Source: an uncultured Paraglaciecola sp. (GTDB lineage: Bacteria; Pseudomonadota; Gammaproteobacteria; Enterobacterales; Alteromonadaceae). Taken from it: a DNA stretch of 35,861 nucleotides. Made by a program: the position numbers and the translations under genes. Shown piece after piece: positions 17,851 to 27,169 of this stretch. The stretch is taken from the NCBI RefSeq assembly GCF_913058035.1, contig NZ_CAJXPA010000023.1, positions 1-35,861 of the forward strand, in the 5' to 3' direction. The stretch's first letter is position 1, and each line of letters begins with the position of its first letter. The notes beneath the pieces are model-generated. The model saw only the letters and a program-made list of their open reading frames with translations. It did not search any database and was not told where the DNA came from.

Positions 17851-17884
17851 GCAATAAAAACCCGCCGAAGCGGGATTTTATTGC
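17851..17884. terminator. Bidirectional terminator after the long GAPDH gene
   Basis: CCCGC (17861-17865) and GCGGG (17870-17874) enclose a four-base loop, TTCG on the minus strand. The stem continues past one A-A mismatch with GCAATAAAA pairing to TTTTATTGC, giving T-tracts on both strands. On the minus strand it lies about 30 bases after the GAPDH stop at 17912 and just before the thioredoxin-like start. Confidence 0.88.
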
Positions 17885-17911
17885 ATTAATATTCGAATCA
17901 TTGTCCCACAA

Positions 17912-19375
17912 CTACGATTTAATCGATGAAGACTCAGGCAGTGTTGGGTATACCAAGCCAGACATGTGCTGCAGTACTTTCATCACCTGACAACTGTAAC
18001 CGAATTCGTTGTCATACCACACATATAAAGTGGCTCTATTGCCAGCGACTATTGTCGCTTGAGAATCGACAACTGAAGGTGCACGTGTACCCACTAAATC
18101 AGTCGATACAATCTCCTTTGATGCGGTGAAATTGATTTGATGTTGCAATGGCGAAAATAAAGCAATATCTCGTAAATATTCATTAATAGACTTTTTATCG
18201 GTCGTCTGGCCAAGATGCAAGTTCAATATTGCCAAAGATACATTGGGTGTCGGCACACGGATAGAACTACCGGTCAATTTACCTTCTAATTGAGGATAAG
18301 CTTTGGCGACAGCTGTAGCCGCCCCTGTTTCGGTAATCACCATATTTAATGGTGCACTGCGCCCACGGCGATCGCCTTTATGAAAATTATCAATCAGGTT
18401 TTGATCGTTGGTGTATGAATGCACAGTTTCAACGTGCCCACTTTCAATCACATATTTTTCATCCAGAGCTTTTAATACAGGTGTGATGGCGTTGGTGGTG
18501 CAACTTGCTGCAGACAATAACGTATCCGATGATAATATATCGTTGTCGTTTACCCCGTATACAATATTTTTAATTCCTCCTTTACCTGGAGCAGTTAATA
18601 ATACTTTTTTCACACCTTTGGATCGTAAATGCTGACCAAGCCCCTCTTCATCACGCCACATGCCGGTATTGTCGACGACTATCGCTTGGTCTATACCATA
18701 CTTGGTGTAATCTACTTCACTAGGACTGTTGGCATAAATAACTTGAATATAAGAGCCATTAGCTTTGATGGCGTTTTTTTCTATATCAATGGTTATGCTG
18801 CCATTAAAAGGACCATGAACAGAATCACGGCGTAATAGACTGGCACGCTTTTCTAGGTCACCCTCTTTACCTCCTCGCACTACTATCGCTTTTAAACGTA
18901 ATTTATTATTGGTACCTTGTCTTTCAATCAGCAATCTAGCTAGCAATCGGCCGATGCGCCCAAAGCCATATAACACTACATCTTGAGCTTGCTGCTCGTC
19001 TTTTACATCAATAATACTGTGTAATTGTTGTGTCAGATAATCTTCAACTGATACGTTTTTAAATGATGGATCATAATGATATGTGTAAGCTAATTTACCT
19101 AAATCAATATGCGCAGGCGCTAGTTTCATTTTATTCAGAGATTCAAGCAATGGCCAACTTTCTCTAAGACGCAATTTCTGCTTTTCTTTGAGTCTTACCG
19201 TTCGATGAGCCTTGATAATTTCTATCGCACTGGCGCCTAATAATGGACGTCCATATACCGATATTTCGATCGCTCTGTTTCGGTAGAGCTTACCCAGAAT
19301 AGGTTGCATTTGCTCAGCAAACTCTTGCCTTTCTTGCCAACTTCCTAATAGTTCCTGCTCTAATTGTTGATTCAT
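17912..19375 (-). CDS. Glyceraldehyde-3-phosphate dehydrogenase, long paralogue
   Basis: This is a phosphorylating GAPDH-like enzyme of 487 residues, about 150 longer than classical Gap. An N-terminal, mostly helical extension (about 1-130) precedes the Rossmann domain with YGFGRIGR at 136-143. The catalytic Cys is C292 in SAASCTTNA and the partner His is H319 in ETVHSYT; GDRRGRSAPLNMV and TGAATAVAKAYPQL follow as expected. The type resembles the second gap gene of Pseudomonas (PA3001) and other gammaproteobacteria. Whether it runs in the glycolytic or gluconeogenic direction here is unknown. A weak HexR-like box at 19502-19516 lies about 130 bases upstream of the start. The classical gap gene is also in the window, at 29678. 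Confidence 0.9.
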   Translation of the reverse strand: MNQQLEQELLGSWQERQEFAEQMQPILGKLYRNRAIEISVYGRPLLGASAIEIIKAHRTVRLKEKQKLRLRESWPLLESLNKMKLAPAHIDLGKLAYTYHYDPSFKNVSVEDYLTQQLHSIIDVKDEQQAQDVVLYGFGRIGRLLARLLIERQGTNNKLRLKAIVVRGGKEGDLEKRASLLRRDSVHGPFNGSITIDIEKNAIKANGSYIQVIYANSPSEVDYTKYGIDQAIVVDNTGMWRDEEGLGQHLRSKGVKKVLLTAPGKGGIKNIVYGVNDNDILSSDTLLSAASCTTNAITPVLKALDEKYVIESGHVETVHSYTNDQNLIDNFHKGDRRGRSAPLNMVITETGAATAVAKAYPQLEGKLTGSSIRVPTPNVSLAILNLHLGQTTDKKSINEYLRDIALFSPLQHQINFTASKEIVSTDLVGTRAPSVVDSQATIVAGNRATLYVWYDNEFGYSCQVMKVLQHMSGLVYPTLPESSSIKS

Positions 19376-19501
19376 AAATTAGTGTCCAATTTCCAAGAGT
19401 CATACCAAATTTGCAGGCATTCTAATCAAGGAAACAAAAAGAACCAAATTGTTGAAAATTTACAGATTATTTAAAAAGTCACTAAAAAGTCGGCGTTTGT
19501 A

Positions 19502-19516
19502 CGTAATTTATTAACA
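19502..19516. promoter_or_regulatory. Weak HexR-like operator upstream of the long GAPDH gene
   Basis: CGTAATTTATTAACA matches the HexR pseudopalindrome TGTAATTAAATTACA at 11 of 15 positions. Alone it would not be notable in AT-rich DNA. Its position upstream of a GAPDH gene, and a better box upstream of the other GAPDH gene, raise it slightly. Confidence 0.25.
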
Positions 19517-19697
19517 GTTTCAGACAACTAACGAATATAAGCCTGAATAACTGTGAGCAATTGAAAAGTATTAAGCTAACTAAACATAAAAAAGATAGAT
19601 CTTAGTTAAAATATGAAATTAACTTTCATAAAAATAAACAAAAATAAATCTAATTCATAACAGAATATGAAAATTCTAAATCAATAATCGTGTTGAC

Positions 19698-19740
19698 TTA
19701 AAAAATATAGCGGTGCATGCAACATTGCATACACCGCTAT
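19698..19740 (-). terminator. Rho-independent terminator of the TonB receptor gene
   Basis: ATAGCGGTG (19707-19715) pairs with CACCGCTAT (19732-19740), continued past one mismatch by ATGCA/TGCAT with a 4-base loop. On the minus strand it is followed by ATTTTTTAA. It lies 60 bases after the receptor stop. Confidence 0.85.
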
Positions 19741-19800
19741 CAATACTTTCTAAAAATTATATTTTAAAATAATTTAAGCCTTAATATCGCGACCCTATTT

Positions 19801-22413
19801 CTAGAAACTGATACTTACTTTTCCATACACATAACGCCCCGTGAAGCCAAACGGAGAAAAACCTGAATAAGAAAATAAACGAGAGAAGGTGGTGACGTCG
19901 TCAACCAACTCTCGGGTTGGATCAGGGTAAACGTCAAGTAAATTATTTGCACCAAAACTGGCAGTAACATTGTCAGTTATGGTGTAATTTATATCTAAGT
20001 CAGTCACCCATTTTTCAGATAACACTTCATTTCTGGCAGGATTATTAGAAGGGTCTTGGGTTTCGCCATAACGAGTAGTGCGTAAGGTTACATACCATTT
20101 ATCCAATGACCATGCCGCACTTAGATTCAACTTGTTTTCGGGTGAACCTACCTCAAAGCGACGCAACTCATTACCAGAAAACAAATTATCTTGATCAAAA
20201 CCAGCAGCCTGAAGCACTGCTGGAGGAGCAATAATGTCTGTCACTTCGTTATCATTAATATTCAACCCCGCGTTAAATAAAACATTCCCCATATCCTCTA
20301 TGTCTAAGGAATAGGTAGCAATGATATCGATCCCTTTAGTCTTACTCTCGATAGCATTTAAGAAGAATCTACCGCGGTTAGCGCCCGTACCTTTAAGTAA
20401 CCCTGATACTGCATCTCCAGATAGATTATTCGAAAGTACGATCCGATCTTTCAATCTAATCTGATAATAATCTACTGATAAACTAAATTCAGATACAGGC
20501 GTCCAGGTGAAACCATTACTGAAACTTACTGAGTTTTCTGCATCCAAACCCGGTGAGCCTAGAGCCAAAGCTACGTCACTGTTAGGTGAAAAAGTGCCCG
20601 TTTGTGTTGGAACAGCATCTACAAAAATAGTGGCTATAGAAGTAAAGAATTGTTGCTGCAAAGACGGTGCTCTAAATCCTGTAGAGACTGAACCTCGTAT
20701 AGCAAACTCATCGGTTACACTAATACGATGCGCAAATTTACTATTAAAAGTTGAGCCGAAATCTGAATAGTCTTCGAATCGTCCCGCGACTGTAATATTC
20801 CATATATCAGTAACATCCGCCTCTAAGTCCACATATAAACTGACATTATGGCGGCTATTATCACTTGCAGAAGCTGGTGAGAATCCTGGGAATACCTGCG
20901 AGCCAGATGCACCAAAAGGTCCATTAACGGGATCAGTCTGATCACCACCTGGGCCAAAGGCTCCTCTTTGATATGAGGCAGTATCGCCGGCTTTAATCTC
21001 GTATCCTTCACGCCTATATTCTGCTCCAAATGCAACGTTTAGACCGTTAGGAAAAAAGTCTACATCAATTTCACGACTCAAATCTGCGTTTAGAGTAAGT
21101 TGATCGTAAATCAAACTTCCTGCATTAAATTCAGTTTGACTAGACGGTCCAAACGAAGTATTTAAGCTATTGGTAACCCCAAAATTAAAGTCATCATTTC
21201 CGTAAACAGCTGATGTATCGTAGTTCCACCCACCGGCATATCCGCGCACACCGATAGCTACAGAGAAATCATTAATATCCGAAGTAATAACGGGTAAAAA
21301 TCCGTCTGGATAAATAGCTAATACATTTCGGCTATCTTTAGCTCTTCGATAAAAACCGCCTCCCTCACCTCCTCTGGCGCTGTATGAGCCAAAAGCATAT
21401 AACTCAGCATCGTCTGTCAGGTAATATCCTGCATTAATGAACAACGCAAAATCGTCAACTTCACCGTTACCAAAATTATGATTGTATCGATTAACCGTTA
21501 ATTCCTGAGGGTCGAGGGTGCCATCAACCAAACGCGCATAGTTTTCACGCTCATCATAATCAGCACGATTTGCCGCACCTCTTCCACGGTACTCGGCAGA
21601 AACATTAACGAATCCATCATCACCTAATGCAAAACCTTTATTAAGTCTTAACGTTAATGTTTGTCCGTCGGTAACCTTTCTGTCACTGCCGCGAGTAAAA
21701 GCTAAGTTACCTTCGGCTCCTACTGATACATTTTCTAATTGAGCTACACCATCCATACTCGTGACATTGGCACCATAAGTAATAGATACTGTGCCACCGG
21801 AGTCAGCATTTTTTAAAACAATATTGATGACGCCAGCGATAGCATCAGAACCATATTGTGCAGCAGCACCATCACGTAATATTTCGATACGTTCGATAGC
21901 ATTTGCTGGGATCGCATTTAAATCAACAGCGGAAGAACCACGTCCAGATGAACCATTTAAGTTGAGTAAGGCGCTACTATGTCTGCGTTTTCCATTTACG
22001 AGGACAAGTGTATGGTCAGGTGCTAATCCTCGTAATTGAGCAGGCCTTACATGATCTGTTCCGTCAGTGATGGAAGGCTGAGGAAAATTAAAACTGGGTA
22101 ACAAGGCTCCTAAAAGCATATTAGTTTCTGTTAAACCAGAGCGACTTAATGTATCTGTGTCAATAATATCTATTGGAACAGGGCTATCTTCAATAGAACG
22201 ACCTAAGCGTCTTGAACCCAAAATACTAATTTTTTCCATAGATGTATCTGGTGCAAGAGTTGGTTGAGCGATGGTCTGTTGATCAAAAGACTCTTGTGCA
22301 AAAGACTCTTGTGCAAAAACAGTCTGAATGCTGGCAGTTAGATAAGACGCGCTCAAAACAGAAGCAATTTTCAACGTTCTAAATGGGAGTGTATTTTTCA
22401 GTGTGTGTCTCAT
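19801..22413 (-). CDS. TonB-dependent outer-membrane receptor
   Basis: This is an outer-membrane beta-barrel with an N-terminal plug that imports a ligand using TonB energy. From ATG 22413 it is 870 residues; an upstream TTG at 22434 is in frame but lies over the likely AAGG ribosome-binding sequence. The signal peptide ends near VFAQ. The plug (about 70-200) contains SGLTETNMLLGALLPSFNFPQ, QLRGLAPDHTLVLVNGKRRH and AIERIEILRDGAAAQYGSDAIAGVINIVLK-type segments, and the chain ends in aromatic Phe (KVSISF). The ligand is not evident. The gene follows glgX on the same strand, so a maltodextrin or oligosaccharide is conceivable, but over 400 bases separate them. A 15-bp direct repeat just after the signal peptide duplicates AQESF. 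Confidence 0.9.
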   Translation of the reverse strand: MRHTLKNTLPFRTLKIASVLSASYLTASIQTVFAQESFAQESFDQQTIAQPTLAPDTSMEKISILGSRRLGRSIEDSPVPIDIIDTDTLSRSGLTETNMLLGALLPSFNFPQPSITDGTDHVRPAQLRGLAPDHTLVLVNGKRRHSSALLNLNGSSGRGSSAVDLNAIPANAIERIEILRDGAAAQYGSDAIAGVINIVLKNADSGGTVSITYGANVTSMDGVAQLENVSVGAEGNLAFTRGSDRKVTDGQTLTLRLNKGFALGDDGFVNVSAEYRGRGAANRADYDERENYARLVDGTLDPQELTVNRYNHNFGNGEVDDFALFINAGYYLTDDAELYAFGSYSARGGEGGGFYRRAKDSRNVLAIYPDGFLPVITSDINDFSVAIGVRGYAGGWNYDTSAVYGNDDFNFGVTNSLNTSFGPSSQTEFNAGSLIYDQLTLNADLSREIDVDFFPNGLNVAFGAEYRREGYEIKAGDTASYQRGAFGPGGDQTDPVNGPFGASGSQVFPGFSPASASDNSRHNVSLYVDLEADVTDIWNITVAGRFEDYSDFGSTFNSKFAHRISVTDEFAIRGSVSTGFRAPSLQQQFFTSIATIFVDAVPTQTGTFSPNSDVALALGSPGLDAENSVSFSNGFTWTPVSEFSLSVDYYQIRLKDRIVLSNNLSGDAVSGLLKGTGANRGRFFLNAIESKTKGIDIIATYSLDIEDMGNVLFNAGLNINDNEVTDIIAPPAVLQAAGFDQDNLFSGNELRRFEVGSPENKLNLSAAWSLDKWYVTLRTTRYGETQDPSNNPARNEVLSEKWVTDLDINYTITDNVTASFGANNLLDVYPDPTRELVDDVTTFSRLFSYSGFSPFGFTGRYVYGKVSISF
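22284..22313. repeat. 15-bp in-frame direct repeat in the receptor gene
   Basis: CAAAAGACTCTTGTG occurs at 22284-22298 and again at 22299-22313 without a mismatch, duplicating a pentapeptide (AQESF) just after the predicted signal-peptide cleavage site. The reading frame is kept. Confidence 0.9.
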
Positions 22414-22843
22414 TCTTTGTATATTCCTTTTCAAGCAGTGTTGAAGGTATTCATTTTAATTATAGAAAAGTGATATTTGATAGTGCTGGTCCATGTTTAA
22501 GGGTTAGGGGACTGCGTCTCTAATCGCATGAATTGCGCTATATTGTGTCTACTCTTGACTTATTTTGAGCCACGTCAATAAGTAAGAGAACATTGCTATT
22601 CCCAGCTATAAATCAATTTTTTAAATAAAGTAAAAGGCGGTTTTCACTAGAGATACAAGCATAGGCTCATGACATTCAATACTAGACATTTTTGGATAAA
22701 GAAGATGAGCACCCCTAATTCGAGCACTCAATAAACTTAAACCAAAATCGCAGCCAATATTTTGGCTGAAATTTTTAACTGTGGCTTTTCCTTACGAGGT
22801 TACATACGTAGATTAATTAGAAAAGTACACAACACAAAGAAAA
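22414..22843. other. Intergenic region upstream of the TonB receptor gene
   Basis: It contains the receptor promoter, not resolved here, and a short hairpin near 22751-22768. A TATAAT lies on the minus strand about 40 bases before the receptor start without a good -35. No LacI-type sugar operator and no coding frame are visible. Confidence 0.45.
22751..22768 (-). terminator. Weak candidate terminator after glgX
   Basis: CAGCCAA (22751-22757) and TTGGCTG (22762-22768) form a 7-bp stem with a 4-base loop, about 75 bases after the glgX stop. On the minus strand it is followed by CGATTTTGG, a poor T-tract. Confidence 0.35.
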
Positions 22844-24922
22844 TCAATCATCAACACTGCATTTAAATACACATATACTTCTGTAAGCTTGCATATGCAC
22901 TTGCCTGATAAGTATATTAGGTTGCTCAGACCATCTGGCATACCGAGTATCTAACATGATTTGCCAGGCCGTATCTGTACCTAGATCCGGTAAATGAAAA
23001 CGTACATCGTGCTCGCTAGCATTGAATACCAGCAGCCAATGTTCATGTTGTGCAGTTGCATCGCTATGCGTTCCACAAAGCTCCACTGCGAAAGCTTGGT
23101 TATTGTGATCCCGCCAGTCATCTTCTAGTTTTCTCTCACCGTCTGGTCGATACCAATTAATTTTTTCGACGTTATGTCCCAGCGAATAGTTGTCATCCTT
23201 TAAATTAAGGTGATTAAGCATTACGCTACTTTTGCGTAATGATATCGCCTGTTGGCAGAAGGTTAAAAAGTCTTGTTTTTGCTGATTTAATGTCCAATCA
23301 AGCCAACTAATAGCATTATCTTGGCAATAGGCGTTGTTGTTGCCTTGTTGGCTTCGGCTCAACTCATCACCGCCAAGCATATGCGGGATCCCTTGAGACA
23401 GCATCAAAGTAGCAAACATGTTGCGTTTTTGCCGTTCGCGCATAGCAAGTATTTTTGTATCTGTAGTGGGGCCTTCAACACCAAAGTTAGCTGACACATT
23501 GTGTCCATGGCCATCACGGTTTTGTTCGCCATTTGCTTCATTGTGCCGTTCGGCATAACTGACTAAATCTTGTAACGTAAAACCATCATGGTAACTAACG
23601 TTGTTGACTGATGTGAGAATCGATCGCGCTTCTTTAGGAAACACATCACGTGAGCCTAACAGCCGGGTAGCAAAATCGCTGATATGACCTTTATCACCTC
23701 GCCAAAATGACCTTACCGTATCTCGATATTTGTCATTACATTCAAGCCAATTTGACGGAAACTGCCCTAAACGGTAACCACCATGGCCGATATCCCAAGG
23801 CTCAGCAATTAACTTAGAATTGATCAACACCGGATCTTGACGAATAGTTCGGAAAAAACCAGACATACTTGAAAATTCATAAGGATCTCGACCTAAACTG
23901 GCGGCTAAATCAAAACGAAAACCATCCACCCCCATCTCTGTTGTCCAATAACGTAGAGCATCCATGACCATTTTGAGTACATAAGGAAAAGCTGTATTTA
24001 CACTGTTACCACAGCCTGAATTATTGACATATTTGTTGTAATCTACGGCTCCATATTCGTTACACTCAAATAAATAACATGAAGAATTATCAAACCCTTT
24101 AAATGACAATATTTGTCCGTCTAAGCCTCCTTCAGCAGTATGATTAAACACTACGTCTAAAATCACTTCTATGCCCGCTTCGTGCAAAGCGTTCAGCATC
24201 GTCTTAAATTCAGCTACGCCATCGTCAACCACGTACCTAGGATCAGGACAAAAATAATTAACAGGATTGTAACCCCAATAGTTTGTTAGACCTTTATTGG
24301 TGATGTAGGGCTCCGGCATAAAAGCGGCCACCGGCATCAGTTGAATAGCAGTAATGCCTAATAATTTTAGATGATTAACAATTGCTGGTTGACACACGCC
24401 TAAAAATTTACCTTTGTATTGATCAGGTACATCGGGATGAAGCTGAGTTAAACCTTTAACGTGAGCTTCATAAATGACAGTTTGATCCAAGGGTATCCTA
24501 GGTTTTTGGCTTTTAGGAAGATAGGACATAGGCTTTTGAACGATACACTTAGGTATCATGAATTGGCTATCACCATCGTACTGAGTTTCATTCCATACAG
24601 CAGGCCTATTCAATGCTTTTGCGTAAGGGTCAATAAGTAACTTTTGATGATCAAATTTTAACCCCATATTCAGGTGGTTTTCGCCTATTACCCTATACCC
24701 GTACAATTGGCCAGCTTGAACATTATCGAGCTGGCAATGCCAAATTTTTCCAGTTTTTGCCGGCATAACAATAACAATAAGCTGTTCTTCAGTGTCTTTG
24801 TCAAACAGACACAACTCTACACCATCGGCACTTGGACAATGCACAGCAAAATTACATCCACCCTCGACCATATTGGCACCAAGAGGATGAGGTTGACCAT
24901 TTGAAATGCAAAAATTGGACAT
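22844..24922 (-). CDS. glgX: Glycogen debranching enzyme GlgX
   Basis: GlgX is a GH13-family isoamylase-type enzyme that hydrolyses alpha-1,6 branches in limit dextrins left by glycogen phosphorylase. The 692-residue protein has an N-terminal CBM48-like domain (about 8-100), the catalytic barrel (about 145-560) and a C-terminal beta domain. Catalytic residues are D338 in GVDGFRFDLA (nucleophile), E374 in LIAEPWD (acid/base) and D446 in SYHDGFTL; DVVFNHTAEG at 256-265 is conserved region I. Length is slightly above E. coli GlgX (657). It starts three bases after the glgB stop and is the last gene of malQ-glgB-glgX. Confidence 0.95.
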   Translation of the reverse strand: MSNFCISNGQPHPLGANMVEGGCNFAVHCPSADGVELCLFDKDTEEQLIVIVMPAKTGKIWHCQLDNVQAGQLYGYRVIGENHLNMGLKFDHQKLLIDPYAKALNRPAVWNETQYDGDSQFMIPKCIVQKPMSYLPKSQKPRIPLDQTVIYEAHVKGLTQLHPDVPDQYKGKFLGVCQPAIVNHLKLLGITAIQLMPVAAFMPEPYITNKGLTNYWGYNPVNYFCPDPRYVVDDGVAEFKTMLNALHEAGIEVILDVVFNHTAEGGLDGQILSFKGFDNSSCYLFECNEYGAVDYNKYVNNSGCGNSVNTAFPYVLKMVMDALRYWTTEMGVDGFRFDLAASLGRDPYEFSSMSGFFRTIRQDPVLINSKLIAEPWDIGHGGYRLGQFPSNWLECNDKYRDTVRSFWRGDKGHISDFATRLLGSRDVFPKEARSILTSVNNVSYHDGFTLQDLVSYAERHNEANGEQNRDGHGHNVSANFGVEGPTTDTKILAMRERQKRNMFATLMLSQGIPHMLGGDELSRSQQGNNNAYCQDNAISWLDWTLNQQKQDFLTFCQQAISLRKSSVMLNHLNLKDDNYSLGHNVEKINWYRPDGERKLEDDWRDHNNQAFAVELCGTHSDATAQHEHWLLVFNASEHDVRFHLPDLGTDTAWQIMLDTRYARWSEQPNILIRQVHMQAYRSICVFKCSVDD

Positions 24923-24925
24923 TAT

Positions 24926-27118
24926 TCAGCCCTTAAATAAAATAAATAAACTTGCTAATGGAGGCAAATTGACCTCGATAGAATAAGGCTGTTCGTTCCA
25001 AGGCTCTGCAACTGACTGCATTTTTTTATCGGTTTTATAAGCACTACCCCAGTATTTGTTGTCATCCGAATTCAAAATAAGTTGGTAAGCACCTTTATCC
25101 TGAACCCCTAACTTAAACTTTTTGTATGCAATAGGTGTAAAGTTAAGTAACACATACATCTTTTGCTTGGCATCGGTAGACTTGCGCAGCACAGACAAAA
25201 TACTTTGGTCCGCATTGCCATGGTCAATCCATTCAAACCCTTCTTTGTTATGGTCTAATTCGTAAAGTGCGGGGTATTTGCGATACGCATGATTTAAATC
25301 ACGATATAAGTTTTGAATTCCTTGATGTTTTTTGTACTCAAGTAAATGCCAATTAATCGAACTATCATGATTCCACTCTACGGATTGACCAATTTCATTA
25401 CCCATAAAATTAAGCTTCTTGCCCGGGTGCGCATACATAAAACCAGCATAGGCGCGAAGATTAGCCGCTTGTTGCCACTCATCACCCGGCATTTTACGCA
25501 GTAATGAACCTTTACCATGAACCACTTCATCATGGGAGATAGGCAATACAAAGCTTTCATCAAATGCATACACCATAGAAAAGGTGATTTCATTATGGTG
25601 ATAACGTCTGTACGAAGGATCTTTAGCAATATAATGCAACGAATCATGCATCCAGCCCATATTCCATTTAAAACCAAAGCCCAAACCGCCTTCAAACACA
25701 GGCCGTGATACTTTTGGAAAAGAAGTCGACTCTTCCGCAATAGTCATCGCATTGGGAAACTTCTCGTAGACTTCTTTGTTCATCCATTTCAATAAACTGA
25801 TAGCCTCATAATTATGGTTACCCCCATCTACATTGGGGATCCATTCCCCCTCTTCTCGGGAATAATCTAGGTATAACATGGATGCCACAGCATCAACCCT
25901 TAATCCATCAATATGATATTTATCCAGCCAAAATAACGCATTTGCTACTAGAAACTGACGCACAGTGTCTTTGCCATAGTCGTAGATGCATGAATTCCAA
26001 TCTGGATGCCAACCTTTGCGTGGGTCTTCGTATTCGTATACGTGAGTACCATCAAACCTGCCTAATCCATGGCCGTCTTCAGGAAAATGGGCAGGCACCC
26101 AGTCAATGATCACCCCGATATTATGTTGATGACATTGATCGACAAAAAATTTGAAATCATCGGGCGTTCCAAATCGACTACTTGGTGCAAACAACCCGAC
26201 TGGCTGATAGCCCCAAGATCCATCAAAAGGAAACTCAGAAACAGGTAGCATTTCAATATGGGTGTAACCCATATCTTTAATATACGGTATTAACTGTTGT
26301 GCTAGCTCTCGATAACTTAGATAGGTTTGTGCAGAGTCAGCGTCTGGTCGTTTCCATGAAGCCAAATGTAATTCATAGATACTCATAGGCTGATGATATT
26401 TATCTTTCTTAGCTTGTTTTAACCAAGCCTTGTCTTGCCAATCATATTGTTCGTGGTCGAATACGACAGAAGTATGTGAAGGATATTGCTCAGCGAAGAA
26501 ACCAACAGGATCTGCTTTGTGAGGTAAGTCATTACCCGCAGCATCTTTAATTTGGTATTTATATTTTGCTCCAGCTTCAATGCCCGGTACGACTAAAACC
26601 CAATAACCAAAATCGGTTTTTTGCATGGGTAAACACGAGCCATCCCAATAATTAAACTCACCTATTAAGGATACAGCACTGGCATTGGGTGCAAATACTG
26701 CAAAACGTGTTGCTTGAATAGGCGCGGCTAAACCTACATCTAGCTCGATAAGTTGTGCGCCTAGTTGTTGATAAACGTTTTGTGCGCCGTGGTCAATAAA
26801 ATGCACAGCGTGATAAGCCTCATCTTGAAATTGATAAGGATCAACAACCTGATAGTGTCCTTGTTTATTGGCGACTTCGAATGCATAAAATTGCGGTGCT
26901 TGTTTCACCTTAAATTCACCACGGAATAAATGACTATTGTTGACTTTTTTTAAAGTGCCAATCGGCTTACTCGACGTTAAATCAATAACGTTAACTTTTT
27001 CAGCATTGGGCAACCAAGTTGTGATAGTAAATATGCTGTTTGATGGCTGAAAATCAGCACCCAAATGAGTAAAAGGAAATGTACACTTAGCTTGATTTAG
27101 TGTTTGTTCTAGCTGCAT
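24926..27118 (-). CDS. glgB: 1,4-alpha-glucan branching enzyme GlgB
   Basis: GlgB cleaves alpha-1,4 chains and reattaches them by alpha-1,6 links to build branched glycogen. The 730-residue protein carries two N-terminal beta domains (about 10-110 and 125-225, the second CBM48 with FAVFAPNASAVSLIGEFNYWDG-type sequence), a GH13 barrel and a C-terminal domain. Catalytic residues are D409 in DGLRVDAV, E462 in TIAEES and D530 in PISHDEVVHGKGS; ELHLASW at 249-255 and GSWGYQPVGLFAPSSRFG are family signatures. Length matches E. coli GlgB (728). It lies 51 bases after malQ and three bases before glgX. Confidence 0.96.
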   Translation of the reverse strand: MQLEQTLNQAKCTFPFTHLGADFQPSNSIFTITTWLPNAEKVNVIDLTSSKPIGTLKKVNNSHLFRGEFKVKQAPQFYAFEVANKQGHYQVVDPYQFQDEAYHAVHFIDHGAQNVYQQLGAQLIELDVGLAAPIQATRFAVFAPNASAVSLIGEFNYWDGSCLPMQKTDFGYWVLVVPGIEAGAKYKYQIKDAAGNDLPHKADPVGFFAEQYPSHTSVVFDHEQYDWQDKAWLKQAKKDKYHQPMSIYELHLASWKRPDADSAQTYLSYRELAQQLIPYIKDMGYTHIEMLPVSEFPFDGSWGYQPVGLFAPSSRFGTPDDFKFFVDQCHQHNIGVIIDWVPAHFPEDGHGLGRFDGTHVYEYEDPRKGWHPDWNSCIYDYGKDTVRQFLVANALFWLDKYHIDGLRVDAVASMLYLDYSREEGEWIPNVDGGNHNYEAISLLKWMNKEVYEKFPNAMTIAEESTSFPKVSRPVFEGGLGFGFKWNMGWMHDSLHYIAKDPSYRRYHHNEITFSMVYAFDESFVLPISHDEVVHGKGSLLRKMPGDEWQQAANLRAYAGFMYAHPGKKLNFMGNEIGQSVEWNHDSSINWHLLEYKKHQGIQNLYRDLNHAYRKYPALYELDHNKEGFEWIDHGNADQSILSVLRKSTDAKQKMYVLLNFTPIAYKKFKLGVQDKGAYQLILNSDDNKYWGSAYKTDKKMQSVAEPWNEQPYSIEVNLPPLASLFILFKG

Positions 27119-27169
27119 TTTTTCACCTTGTTAAGGGTGGCTCAGATGATCAGTGAGCCACAGTCTATT

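Larger units (their letters stand above)
19376..19800. other. Intergenic region with a terminator and a weak HexR-like box
   Basis: It separates the TonB receptor gene from the long GAPDH gene on the same strand. It holds the receptor terminator at 19698-19740 and a degenerate palindrome at 19502-19516 that matches the HexR consensus at 11 of 15 positions as I recall it. The GAPDH promoter should also be here. I see no coding frame. Confidence 0.5.

Noticed and set aside
24674-24904. Plus-strand frame inside glgX
   Set aside because: Opposite-strand shadow of a gene with intact catalytic motifs.
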